A stretch of 64,000 nt of DNA from Opisthorchis felineus (taxonomy: Eukaryota > Platyhelminthes > Trematoda > Opisthorchiida > Opisthorchiidae), in the NCBI GenBank assembly GCA_004794785.1, contig SJOL01003805.1:135192-199191 (forward strand), read 5' to 3'. The position numbers were made by a program, and so were the translations under genes. The notes under the pieces were generated by a model. It worked only from the letters and a program-made list of their open reading frames with translations, did not search any database and was not told the DNA's origin. The number at the start of each line of letters is the position of its first letter. The stretch's first letter is position 1. This document shows positions 11,301 through 22,799 of this stretch, one piece after another.

Positions 11301-14300
11301 CAATGGTCGCTGTATTGATTTTCTCACCATTCCTCCTTGGAATTGTAACCTCCCTCATGGTGACAAAATTTTGTCTCGTTTTAGTAAATTACTGGAAAAA
11401 CTCACAAAATTTCTTCTCATAGCATCTCTTACGGGTCTTAGCTGTACGGACATCAACACGACTTAAATCATGTGAATCTCGGGATGGAACACCCGGCCGA
11501 GAGAGTAGACAATCTTCTGAGAAGGGGTGCCATATGTTCCAAACTTTCGGTGTTCTGGTTGTTTGCCAGTACCTAGAGCTTTGTGCTTATCACTACCCGC
11601 ATGGATGCCTTGAGCACCACTTCGAATGCAAGACGTTTTTATCAGCCATTCATATCTGGGATTGCACCACTAGGCGAACAGTCGAGACCTGATTTCATAC
11701 ACTTGTACGCGGGAGACGATTAGTTCATCAGTATCACTGACAGAAATGACTACATGAGATAACTTGCACCTGACTGCAATACAATCATGTCATCAGGATC
11801 GCGTTCGGAGATAATTGCTGTCATACATAGTCAGATTCTTTAGAAGTACTCGGATTGCTTCAAAAAGCAGAGTCAAATGTACCCAACGTGCGCATACATG
11901 TGTGGGCCACGTACCAGTCCTAACAGGTGAACAATTCACTTCATCATCATCATCATCGACAGCATGACATCAGTGTTCAACACCGATGCTTCGCTGCCGT
12001 ACAACCATGATTTATTTGAAAGCCTTATTGTGAAGGAAAGAATAAAGGTGGACGGGGAAGGGAATTAGTGCTAGTTTACTACAATCATTTCGAGGTGCCT
12101 ACGCCTCCAGACACTCATTCAGGCAATCTGGATAGAAACTGACAACAAGAACGCCACTGACATCGGTTGGCAGCCATATCTTGCAGTCTCTCTAACCAGG
12201 CGCAGTGGGGATCACGGGGTCCCCATTCTGGAAGGCGAGTAGCATCGACAGCACCCAAACGTTTTGTAATCTCCTTCATACCCCTCTGTCAGGTCAAGGG
12301 TTGGCCATTTATCTGCTTCTGCCGCTCTGAGTTTGGCATGGAAAACAACACTCTCTTCGGCAAACGATGATTAGGCATACGCAACACGTGTCCCAACCAA
12401 CGCAGCTTCTGGTGCTGGACACATTCTTCAATGGAAGTACCCGTTGCACAACCGAAAACTCGCTTTCTAATCGCCTCGTTACGGATACGCCGACCCAAAA
12501 CCACACGAGCTATGGTTCTGAGACAACGATTGCTGAGCACCTGAAGACGTCTCAGCTCCGCTCTACAAACAGGCCAAGTCTCACAGCCATACAGCAGCAT
12601 ACAGCGAGATGGCTCAGTGGTTAGAGCGCGAATTTACTGATCGGCAGGTCTGTGGTTCGAACCCGACCTCTGCCTCTCGACTTCCCCTGTCTAGGCTTGG
12701 GCAATCTGGCAGTATCCCGGCCCTCGTGCTTCCTTCTGGTGGCATGGCAGCGGGGCACCGAAAGGGTTTTGCAGCTGAACGACTTTATTTTTAATTTTTA
12801 ACAGCAAAACAGCCTGCACTGTAGCTCGATACGCACGTCCCTTGAGATTCAGGGATACACTTAACCAAACGGGGCTGACCTCGGGGTCCATTCAAAGGTA
12901 ACAGAAAGTTGAAGGATACCGGCTCCGTACGGTTTGATTCTGACTCCAACCTTTTGTAGAACCCCTATCGACCCAGTGCAGTACTGAATGCCAAACTGTG
13001 ATCTGATCGGTATTGAACTGCTCAGCGCCATAAGGCTTTCAATTCTTCCGTTGGGCACCCAACACATGGCATTGGGTTGCCGCACTGCCGCTTTTGATCT
13101 GGTCTCACTTGTAGTTTCTGAAGTTAACTTATCGGAATATTCTGTGTGCTGACCAGCAATTGCTTTCGTCAAGCAACTAGACAAAATAGCTAGTAAATTC
13201 TGAAGTTTCAACTTTGGATTTTATGCTACAGATGAAACAACCTACGCTAAGAAAAGGAAGAGCATTGAGTAGCTGCTTTTTCCTGTCTGATGAGACCTGT
13301 CAGCAGTTGCTATCTTTCACATCGAGAGGGATTCCAACCAGCAACCTTCTGTGTAGGAACTGAATACTACTCTATGGGCGACGGGTTGCCGATCAGTAGT
13401 GCGCTTAACGTACACTCCAGGCAGGTTGCAACCGAACCCATCCTTTCGAACATGTTCACGTGGCCTGACAAGTCGCCAGCTGGTCAACGTAAGTTGTCTC
13501 ATAAAGCAACTCCACCATCTGTTTCGGTAGTTTAGCTCAGATAACAGACCGGTCACAAGCAGTTGATTAATTCAAATCAGAACGAAACGTGCAAGCAACT
13601 ATCAAGTGTAACAAAATGCACAAACCATTGCAGAGGATTCTACTCAAAAGGCTAAAGCCAACCGTATTCCAAAATTTAAACCGAAAATGGTCATCACCAA
13701 TTCAGCTCTGTGAAGATGTATGTGCATACTATCGAGCAATCGCAATTTTCCTTCGGTCTTCCTTCCACAGTGAAGCCCGCACCTTCATCCTATCATCTGT
13801 TGACGGAGTCAAAGTCCTTTGTTGTGTCTGTGTAAATAAGATGGAGCAGCCGACGATTTTCGTAGGATTATTACTGAAGGTATCGTGCAGTAAATGTCAG
13901 GTCAGTTGTGTAGTGACCGGCAATAAATCCACATCGTCCCCTGGAGATGTGCGTTTCGACCACTTCAGTTATCAGACAGTTGACTGGCGCCTGTGCCAAA
14001 AGCTTGGCTGCGCAGCTCAGCAGACTGACGCTTCTGCAGTCCACAGGTGGAGTTTTGCTTCCTTTTCCTTTGTAGAGTGACACGATCAAAGCATCCTTGA
14101 ATTCTAGTAAAACTTCCTCTTCTTGCCGTTGAAGAAGTAAATTCTCTAGAGTTGGGCTGTTGTTCTTGAACAGTTCTGCTACCGGCTAGTCTTCTCCAAT
14201 TTCCTTGCTATTTCACAGTTGCATGCTCAATGGTTGGAAGAAGGTCCAGGGACAGTTTTGTCCTTCTTTGTAACAGTCCATTCGCTGCAAAATCAGTGAA

Positions 14301-17300
14301 CTGTAGCTTCCTATGATAGACATTTTGCAATGCAATGTTTAATATTCTGTGCGGACAGCTAAGATGTGGGAAACTAATTTGTACGTGCAATTGTTTTCCA
14401 TTTGTGAAAATCAAAACCTCGATTGCCCGGAAATGAACAAGCTTGCTTCACTTTACAGCTTATTATGTTATCAATCCCCTTTCCGCAGGCCGATTCGTAA
14501 AAATTAAGGAGCCAGAAAAGTCCAACAAGTCGACCACTCGTAAAAGGGACATCAAGGGTCAAGCAACTTCCCTATCCGCACCAAGTGAGTGACGATCTGA
14601 CTGCTTATTGTGTTTGCATTTGTGGACCATTTTTAAAATTTTTAAATGAGCTCTCAGCGAGGGAAGAATTTCTTTTTCAGATGCGGATTTTATGACCCGG
14701 TAATCCCCTTGACAAGGTAACACTTCGAGTGCCGCGGAATCGCTTTTTTTACGAGAGGAGAGGGTTCGTTTTACTCTGCACGATTTACGTCGTGTCTGTG
14801 ATCAAAACAATCGAAAGACGACTACAGTTTAGTTGGAGTTAGGGGATCATTCATACGCGTAGTTATTCGTTTCTTCCACTCTTGTAAGCCCCAAGGGACT
14901 CGCGGAATATTGTGGTTGATCCGCTTTCCCCAATAAAACCTCTTGTTTAGTGTTTATCGCCCATGATCGAACCGTGTCTGGAGCTGGAAGTGCTTGGCCA
15001 GTGTTGACCAGTTCAAAAGGCTCATCTGGATCTCTGACTGTATTTCCCTCGCTTTCTGTTTGAAAGGCAACTGTCAGTAGTCTATCACCTAAAATTCAAA
15101 TTTTTATTTCGAGTCTAAAATTACCCATTCTGACCTGCTGTGGAAAAGAGACTCCAAAGTACAGTATACGGACGGTATTGGTCAGTCCGAGGTATCCTAG
15201 TTAGTGAAGCTCTCTTGAGTGAGAGGTCGCGGGTTCAAGTCCTGCTCAACTACTGTCGTTTCATTTGCACTATGTGTAACCGGTTCCATATTCAAGATGG
15301 TTCATATCCTCGTCTCCTCTACATAATTCTTCGTTTCTTCTGCCACCTCAGTGGCATCATTCTTCCTGATCTCGTAGTGACAGAAGCATGTTCCAGTGGT
15401 AACGAATGCACTTTTGTCAATTCAACTGATTGCATCCAGTGGTTGCATCTGAAGTGACAGCTCCTTTTAGAAAGCTCGTCGACCGAGGATGTGCTGTCCG
15501 CAAAGTTGAGCTGATGACTCACAAACTTCCCTCCCTACTTTACCCCCATGTCCAGTGGTTGATGAAATCGTATGTCACTGTGAACGCTGGACGACACTTT
15601 CCTATTCCAATGACTGTTTGAATATCCTGCTCCTTCAAACAAGTAGTGAAAAACCGAGGCATCCAAGAAATTCGGTTCGCGCCATAAACCACCTCCTTCG
15701 ACGCATGACTTTATTATATCAGGAGTTGATGCTCTTCTAGTTGACGCCCTTTTCCTCCGCGAGCACATTGCATGATGGTAGCATAGTGGTCAGATCCTTC
15801 GCTCTCTTGACTCCCGCCAACCTTTCGCATGTGGGCTTTAGTCGGCGGGCATCTCAACATTTAGCCGGCTTCGTCACAGTTAGTCATATGCACTTCGTTC
15901 TGCAATCTACGTAATTCGTAAACTCTACGTGACTAGTCGTCAGTGCATGCAACAGATACTTCTCCAGGTTCTCTGTAGAGAGATTCGCACCTAAAACAGT
16001 TGGTCGTTGCTTTCCTTTAGGTTTTGGTTCGGCTCAATAGCAGCCTTGGTTGTCTTCTCGCGTACTAGGGTGGCAGGTGCACATTAGTAGTAGTTACCAG
16101 CCAGCAACACTACCGTCCAGGACGCGATAGCTCAGCTCGTCACTTCAGCGTGTAGGCGCCGCTGTTCTCAAGTGCACAATAATGTTATTTTCATCTTCCA
16201 ACATCCTCTAAAATTGGTAGTAGTTGATAACTAAGTTCCGAAAATCATCCCGGTAGATTACCTCTCATCACCGCGTTTGATCACTTGGATTTTGTCTTTC
16301 ACTCGTGAAAGAAGGACCGAATAAGGTCATAACGATTCCGCCGTCTGAAAACAAGAAGTTTATTGTGGACTTCGTAAAAAATCCTTTGGCTGTAACCCCT
16401 CCAGTGCCTAGCTGCCATACCACCCGAAGGAAGCACGAGGGCTGAGATACCTCCAGGTTGCCCAAGCCTAGACAGAACCGGTCGAGAAGCAGAATTTAAG
16501 CTCGAACCACCAACCTTCCGGTCAGCCAATTCGCTCTTTGAACACTGAGCAAGCTCATAGTACACTGCCACTCACAAAAAATGCCTCGGTTGAAAACGTT
16601 TGGAACTGAATAGGGTTTGAGACCACCCAATGCGACAAAATCATTTTCTCTACAATTTATTGTTAACACGCATACGAACGTCCCGTGAAATGGATGACTA
16701 TTTGGTGAGCCCGTCGCAAACTTTTTTTCAGGTTGATGGTCCTAATGTGGCCACGAAAGTCCTCGTATTGTGGTGTTGTGTTTTCTGTAAATACCATCGT
16801 GGGGTTCTTAGTAGACCCCATTCCGCACAAGCTATCGTGCTTTTCGGTGTAGGGTAGTGGGACAGCCGCCAAGTCAGGGATCAATACAGAACTCAGGCGG
16901 CCATGGCAACTAGAAACAACCCGAGTCCTTGGTTTTACTTTCAGCAGAACGATTTCAAGCAATTCTGCAAAAGGCAGCAAATAGTAGTCTAGCAACTAGG
17001 TTTGCTATCCACACTAAGCAAATGTTTATTGCGTACGACTGCTTATTTGTGTTCGTTCCTCGAACTCAACTGCAAAGGTCCTAATGAATCATTAACAATC
17101 ACCCGACCATCCCTCTGACCACCCGGTCCGAAGTTTTCCCATTAACTAAATGCATCCATTCGTTTGTCCAGGGTGCGTGCTGCTTTGCCTCGTTCAGTCT
17201 TCCATAGAAGTGACTCGGATTCATCTGGGCTGCATGCATCGTCCGCTTGTATCTCAGCTATAGCGAAATACGTCCCTGTTTACTCCCAACGGAGCTATCC

Positions 17301-19844
17301 GTGTCCCGTAATTTATCCAAGTTGGATATTTTGATTGTCAGATTCAATGGCGAAAATGTCAGTCCCATTTTTACCCACACTTGGAGGCAAAATTATAGGA
17401 CCATCCCGATTTTTCATTATAGCTCTTTTGTTGCTGCTGTTTACAGTTCCAAAATTGAGGTACACTGAAACCGGCTTTGAAAATTGCAGCTTTCCCTGCC
17501 AAAATGAAGGCTAATCAACAGATAAGACCCCTAATTACCTCGAAAAATTCATTGAAACACCTCAGTCTGTCTATCTGTTTATATACAACCTTCCAATGCT
17601 CGTCCAATCCACAAGAGCAATTTGCTAATCCCACGACCGACCAGTTTTGCCAACAGTTGTTTTGAAGTGGCGCTGTCCAAGGTGGTTTGTTTCCACGGTA
17701 ATCTACGTTGGTTTTCGTTCCCCGCACTATCACTCAAACTATCGAGGACCTCGTCTGTCCGGTACCCATTAGGAGGAGATGTTAGTCCTTGAAGTGTATC
17801 TTACGGTGCGTGATACCTCAAGACGATGTCGTAAGATGTTATCTTCAGACAACAAGTATAGTTACCCTGAAGAAATGAAAGGGGTATCCTTCCAATTCTT
17901 TCACAACAAGACAAACAGTTAGTGATTTGTCTTGCTTCGAATTCAACTAGGAGCGCTGCAGTGTACCTACTAGAACAGTACAGAAAGTGCTAGAGTTTAC
18001 GCTATTTCTGGTGAATAGAAAACTATGTGTATTGGTCTCGCATGGCCCCAGATCCAATGCCGTTTATCTTGGTCTGTTACTCACGTCGCCTGGATTCATC
18101 AGTGGCGTGATGTCATCTTTAATGATAAAAAGAAGTTCCTTGTGGTTGAACTAGATGCATGTGATCTTACTGGTGTGACATCCAGGTGGACGAAATCGGC
18201 TTTGTTCGCTTTGTGCAAGTCTGTGGTGCTCTCTCAGCTTGCGGAAATAATCAGTTAATAACAGTAGATGGTATTCAAGACTGCGGTACGTATGTTAAGA
18301 CACCAGGTCGTTTCTTATTTCCTCTAACTTGAGGCAGCGGGTAATAGAAGTCGTACTTCAACTAGACAGCCCGACGGTACACATCTCAACTCTCAGGGAG
18401 TCGACTTCTGTTTCATGACATCGAAGTGTTATAGTGGCAGCTTGCATTGTGGATCTCAGCGTCTGCGATATACTGGCACGCAACATGTACAAGAATGTCG
18501 AATTCTGTGACTCCAGAACTGAGTCGATTGATGCCGTCAAAGAAGGACATTTCTTCAAAGTACGCCAATGCGTTATGTGGGGAGGTTTGGAGATGAAGTG
18601 GTTGAAGCACATCGTAATAAGATATATTAGAAATCGTAATAAAGGACTTATATTTGTTCGCGCCTATTTTTCATTTTTTCCCCTAATAGAAGTCACATCT
18701 TCAGAAAATAGCCGAGCAGCTCGTGAATCTGTTTGTTCGCTTATTCATCAGCTGCCGACCAACGATTGTGCCGTCCATTCATCTCCTGGCGGATGCATAG
18801 TGAAAATCATTAGCCCCCTTATTTTTTTCGAAGACTGTGTTCACGTCTTTTTACCAGTTCCAAAGAATTGACCAGGAAATGTTGTAACACAGTCTTTAGT
18901 CGGTTCATTGATTACCATTCTCCTGTCGCTCAATCCCATGCATTTTTAGGCCGAGTCTTGCTCCCCTGAACCGTGCCAGTTGAGCTTAACGTGCTTTTCT
19001 ATTATCATTACTGCTCAAGCGAAGTCTAAAGCATTAACTAACTATTAACCGGAAATGGCCAATGATGTGACCTGGCTTGCAAGTGTGGGGTCCAAGCACA
19101 CAAATGAATGTTGTGCTTGGACTGTAATTTCCATACAATAGGAGGGCATAATGGGAAATTTCACCCCACACTGTATTGTTTGCTAGGCTACCTTTATCCA
19201 GTCGACCGACGATGTATAACCTCTCAAATCATAATGCGTGATATCTGTTTGACTACCTCTATATTCCGTGCTAGACTGTGCGATCACAGGAAATCAAAAT
19301 CTTCGAGGAAAACCTCACACTGCTCTGTGCACTATATTCCTTTAATAAAAATGCGTCCTGATCTCCCCTGTACACGTAACCTGTTTTTTCACCACTTCTG
19401 CTCCTCGTCCAACATGATTTCCATTCTTTCTCGCTACACACAGCAAAGAAACCCTACTCCGATATTCGCACCTTTCTCGCAATGTCCACCGGAGAACCCT
19501 CAAGTTCGAAGAGTGAAGTCGCTGTTGGAAGTGCGGCATCCCAAAAACTCTCATCCTCTGATAGGCATTCACCTGATTCATCGAAATACCGGTGGCCTGA
19601 ACCTGATAGAGGTCACATCTTGGGTGGCAATAGAGCGCCCGGGTTCAGTTCCCTTTTGGATTCAACCACTACTTCGAAGCCCCTTCAGCCACGTGAACCG
19701 TCCCCCATTAACTCCATACTTTCGACTCCAAACACTGCAGACCCAGACCAGCCAGTATTCTGTCCTGTTTGTTCTGTTTCCGTTACATTTTCTGAAATCA
19801 ATGAACATTTAGACTTGTGCATATCCACGGGTCGTGACTTGTAG
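4843..19844 (+). CDS. SPRTN: SPRTN (Spartan) DNA-dependent metalloprotease, five exons
   Basis: Known role: SPRTN is a nuclear zinc metalloprotease that degrades proteins crosslinked to DNA during replication. Seen: exons 4843-5103, 5150-5194, 5232-5306, 8862-9030 and 19444-19844 join in phase with GT/AG borders to give about 316 residues (human about 490). Order: conserved N-terminal block ([19 protein letters not shown]), RMTLCAG, the catalytic HEMIH with the third zinc ligand in REGHGPNF, then YHTFHDEV and HWWRC with GPCQ in the zinc-binding SprT C-terminal part, then a low-complexity tail ending in a UBZ4 finger (CPVC-x11-H-x3-C). The ATG at 4843 is chosen because it lies just before the conserved SLVDP block; human SPRTN has a longer N-terminus, so an upstream exon is possible. 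The tail is short and has only a weak SHP-like GHILGG. Introns are 46, 37, 3555 and 10413 bp. Extra exons inside the last intron cannot be excluded, although the phase across it fits exactly. Confidence 0.9.
5307..8090. other. SPRTN intron 3, no element recognised
   Basis: Only short open frames. The longest coherent one (7526-7837, 103 codons) has no family resemblance I can name. I see no transposon motifs here. Confidence 0.4.
8101..8301 (+). mobile_element. tRNA-derived SINE (copy 3) with 10-bp target duplication
   Basis: Intact box A (ATGGCTCAGTGGTTAGAGCG) and box B (GGTTCAAACCC), full body and a TTATTATTAT tail. Direct repeats TAGGAATCAT lie at 8091-8100 and 8302-8311. It sits in SPRTN intron 3, about 560 bp before exon 4. 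Confidence 0.88.
8862..9030 (+). CDS. SPRTN: SPRTN exon 4 (zinc-binding SprT C-terminal region)
   Basis: After the acceptor TCTCTTAG, the exon reads [19 protein letters not shown], then [19 protein letters not shown] and WWSQHQATC, matching vertebrate SPRTN almost residue for residue. The four zinc-ligand positions (WWRC, GPC, QHQ, TC) are intact. The donor is GTGAGG and the exon ends in phase 1. Confidence 0.93.
9031..11941. other. SPRTN intron 4, first part, no element recognised
   Basis: No gene, RNA or transposon motif recognised. Open frames are short and overlap on both strands. Confidence 0.4.
11942..12895 (-). mobile_element. RTE LINE 3' part (family B), minus strand
   Basis: Reading right to left: [17 protein letters not shown] (about 12830-12780), then, after a nested [62 protein letters not shown] (12600-12330), then a 3' UTR ending in (TGA)n/(ATG)n at 11942. 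These are the conserved C-terminal motifs of RTE-type polyproteins. Family B differs from family A in codons and 3' UTR. It may join the fragment at 13860-14200 as one decayed element. Confidence 0.8.
12606..12795 (+). mobile_element. tRNA-derived SINE (copy 4) nested in LINE B
   Basis: Box A (GATGGCTCAGTGGTTAGAGC), box B (GTGGTTCGAACCC), complete body and a T/A tail. It splits the LINE codons for AVLLYGCE. Flanks ACAGCAGCATACAGC and ACAGCAAAACAGC look like a diverged target duplication. Confidence 0.85.
13860..14200 (-). mobile_element. RTE-type reverse transcriptase fragment
   Basis: Minus-strand frames give [17 protein letters not shown], then [36 protein letters not shown] and [20 protein letters not shown], the fingers/palm entry motifs of RTE LINEs (typically SLYKGKG..YRGISLL..GFR.GR.T). 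The opening frame is closed by stops. Same orientation as the 11.9-12.9 kb copy. Confidence 0.7.
14200..16375. other. SPRTN intron 4, middle part
   Basis: Mostly unrecognised. A tRNA-like patch at about 15187-15252 (CCTAGTTAGTGAAGC and GCGGGTTCAAGTCC) and a box A-like piece near 16125-16140 are probably eroded SINE heads. Confidence 0.4.
16376..16565 (-). mobile_element. tRNA-derived SINE (copy 5), degraded
   Basis: Reverse of the family: AGTGCCTAGCTGCCATACCA, CGAAGGAAGCACGAGGGCTG, GGTTGCCCAAGCCTAGACAG, then a damaged box B (AGCTCGAACCACC) and box A region. No clear target duplication. Confidence 0.75.
16570..19443. other. SPRTN intron 4, last part
   Basis: No gene recognised. Several open frames of 70-145 codons (e.g. 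18434-18871) have no coherent motif or splice context. A possible transposase scrap lies at 18040-18180. Confidence 0.4.
18040..18180 (+). mobile_element. Possible Tc1/mariner transposase scrap
   Basis: Translated [19 protein letters not shown] resembles the W..VIFSDEKKF signature around the second catalytic Asp of Tc1/mariner transposases. Only about 30 residues are convincing; no inverted repeats were found. Confidence 0.3.
19444..19844 (+). CDS. SPRTN: SPRTN exon 5 (disordered tail and UBZ4 finger)
   Basis: The acceptor is ACACACAG. The first two bases complete the split codon left by exon 4. A Ser/Thr/Pro-rich tail follows, then [20 protein letters not shown] and C, a C-x2-C-x11-H-x3-C UBZ4-type finger as at the end of human SPRTN, which is known to target it to ubiquitinated PCNA. 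The stop is TAG at 19842-19844. I see no clear AATAAA just downstream. Confidence 0.88.
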
Positions 19845-21590
19845 TAGTCTTGAACCGTCTCGTCTACTTTTGCTGTGCTCAAAACTCCTTTTAGGATTGT
19901 GCAGACAGAGAGAGAGCGCTTACTTATTTTTTATCCCAAGCACTTCATGTGTGAGTGCTCCACCCTGTTTTACCCGAGAGGATCCGATATTTTTTTAGTG
20001 GAGTTCTGACATTATATGTTCGCTTACTACATGCTGGTACTCCTGGAACACCGTAATTCTAGTCGAAGGGATGCGGGCATCCGATGTACGTTTTGCATCC
20101 TTAGCACGTGGACAGCGGCTAAATTTACCACTAACGGCGTCCACTTCTGACCGCAATGCAGTTCAGCAAAGAATTAAGGTACAAAGTGAAGATTTTCAGT
20201 CGGTATATATCATTTGGTAGCTGTTTCAGAAAAAAATCGGTTAGAACTCACTTGTGTTGGGTTGCGCGTGGTGGTCTCGCTTGGAGGCAGACCACACCTG
20301 GAATCTTATTGCAATAGTTTTATCCTCAAGGATCTTTCCTGAGGAACCGCAGTTGCTTGATATGAAAATGGGTTGTTGCATTCAACCAGTAATTATGTCT
20401 CCATGACGGTCTCCGAATATAGACTGAACCGGGATCGTAGTAGTGAAATCCACGCACGATGCTTGATGTAGACCGTGCATAGCCATGGATTTCTAATGAC
20501 TGCATGGATCTTTCACAACTGCATTGCTGCTAGCGGTTGTGTTCAGCAATGAATGGAAAGTATTCCCCGAAAACTTGGGTGCTTTCAAGGTTGTCGCTGC
20601 ATCAATAGGAAAATCTACACTCGTTTTCGGAAAAGTTTGGTAACAATTGGTAAATTTACTGCTGGGCAGCGTTTCGCTTTTGACACAAAAGCTTAGTCAG
20701 GCCAAGTGACTAGGTTACGTGGTTGGTCGAGATTTAAGACGGAAGGAGAACCAATCAGCTAAGTCAAGCTAAATCTGTGTTAGGTGTCGGCCGAGGGATT
20801 TTGTGTCAGGGTGGGTCACCAAATGTTAGGCCGATGGGGAAACCTACATGCATTTGGGTCCAGCCTAGGGTCTAGTTCTTCCGGTTCGGTTCACGTGGTG
20901 ATACCTCTTGAACGTCGTTTGCACTTTCCGTCCGTCTGTGTGGATGAGCTAGTACTACGATATTTGTGTAAAGAACAGGGATTCTGTGAACTTTGGTCGT
21001 GTTGGGATTTCCACCTCCCCCCCCCGTTTTTTGCTAGTGATTCTACGTGCATTGACAACCACACAGGTAAGTGTCAACTAGGCTTATCTAAGACCGCTTT
21101 CCATACGCTCGCCAGTTCCACACCCTCGATTCTGTTCACCCTGTGATGCTTGGAAATTCCCACCGCCTCGGCTATCAGCTGCTGTGGTGTGAATCGCAGT
21201 CGCCGTCTTAAAACTTCCACATTCTCCAGATCTAATCTACACTCATTTCGCCTTTCCGGCTTATCTCGGCATACTTGGTTTGTTTAGCTGTGCTTCCTAC
21301 CATATTCAGCTTGCTTTCCCAACCAGCTAGAAACAGTTAATGGCGCAACTGAAATCAGACGAGAGGTTACATTTCGAACAACAACCTAAATTCTGGTCAG
21401 TAGATGTTCATTTTCCGGCTACATTATGCTCACGATGATACCAGGACCCTGAAACGAATGGGAACAATGGAAATTTGTGTAAAATCATTGAGGTAGTATA
21501 TTAGTGTTCACTTAGTGGACGCAGTATTTTCTTTGGAACATACTCATAGAGTGGTGCATTGACGAGGAATTTACCGTTGCCCCTGAGCTG
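19845..21590. other. Region 3' of SPRTN, no element recognised
   Basis: No coding motif. A homopolymer C run lies near 21017-21026. The open frame at 20784-21146 is low in coding character and unsupported. Confidence 0.4.
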
Positions 21591-21639
21591 CATCAAGCGA
21601 TTTTTCAAGGAGAAAAAGGTTCTTCGTGCACAATTTCAC

Positions 21640-22080
21640 TTTTGGTAAAACAATGCTTGACATCGTAAACAGCCTGCGTTGAAAGCCAGAAGGTCTTCAA
21701 AGCCACGGTGTTCAAATCGCCACTGGTAAGAAACTTGTCGATCTGGAGTACGTAGACGACATCTCCCTTATCTTTGAAGATGGAGTTGAAGCACAAACAC
21801 TGGTCACCATCTTGTGGCATGCGTCTTGCATCTTCAAAGTCATGCTTGAGAACGTGCAGTCTCTGAACGTGCCCCCTGTAATTCAAGGAGAAGCACCGGA
21901 GGTTGTTGAGATTTTTTATATACCTCAGTACTCGTATTCGCTTTGACGGATGTGTGTATGATGAGGTGAATGCACGAATCTCAAAGGCCGAAATCAGGTT
22001 TACTAATTTGCGTCACTTGTGGCTTAAAAGAGGCATATCACTGAGCCTCAAGGCTCGCGTGTACCAGACTACAGTAAGCG
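21640..22080 (+). mobile_element. RTE LINE fragment with YVDD
   Basis: Joined frames read GKKLVDLEYVDDISLIFEDG, then STRIRFDGCVYDEVNARISK and AEIRFTNLRHLWLKRGISLS, matching the palm to thumb region of the RTE LINEs in this window. The catalytic box is YVDD rather than YADD. Truncated at both ends and frameshifted. Confidence 0.7.
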
Positions 22081-22799
22081 CCAGTAAAGTGTTTTCGTAT
22101 GTCTTTTATAGAGGCTCGTAGTTCAGGACGCTGATGTTTTACAGTTTTATTGTACCATCTATGGGCTATATTCTCTGGCAGACGATTCACTGATGTCCTT
22201 TGCGTTTGGCACACACAAGGTGTTGACAACCTGTATGTTATTGGTCGCACTAAAGCTACTCCCGAAATCTTTTGATCAGTTAAATCTCTTTAGCAGTTTG
22301 GCAGAGGTCGTGCCCATCGGAAGAGTCCTGGTCCCCAGGCAAGTCGTTTCTTGGTCCGTCCACATATGCTTTGGCTTTGAGGCTGGCGGTATTGCAGTCA
22401 AGCAACTATGACCATATCGTGTATTGAAATGCTTAGCCGGTCTTTCGCTCAACATACAATCGGCTTGAGCAGCACGACCACAAGGCCCAGCACGTAAAGC
22501 GACTACTGTGTTGGCCTTTTACGACGACACCAATACCGACTACCAGGCGACCAAAACACCAGCCAAGTAGACGGAGGGCTGAGAAACGTAGACGGTTCAC
22601 GACCACACCATGTTGGACCAATGAAACAGGTGTTCCGTAGGCAACACTTGGTCGTCCATACGCTTCTAGCGTATTCGGTGCCAACAGTGTTGTAACGACT
22701 TAAGGTTAAAAGTCCTCACGGTAGAAAAATAATCAGTCTTAGGCGCCTGATTGCGAAAAAAAACGTAACCAATCGCGTTTCGCTTACGAATTGGACCAG

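Noticed and set aside
15187..15252. tRNA-like sequence with box A and box B
   Set aside because: No acceptor stem pairing and a 6-base anticodon loop; better explained as an eroded SINE head.
18434..18871. 145-codon open frame
   Set aside because: Overlapped by equally long open frames on the other strand and lacking motifs.
20784..21146. 120-codon open frame
   Set aside because: No recognisable motif and a long C homopolymer inside; probably chance.
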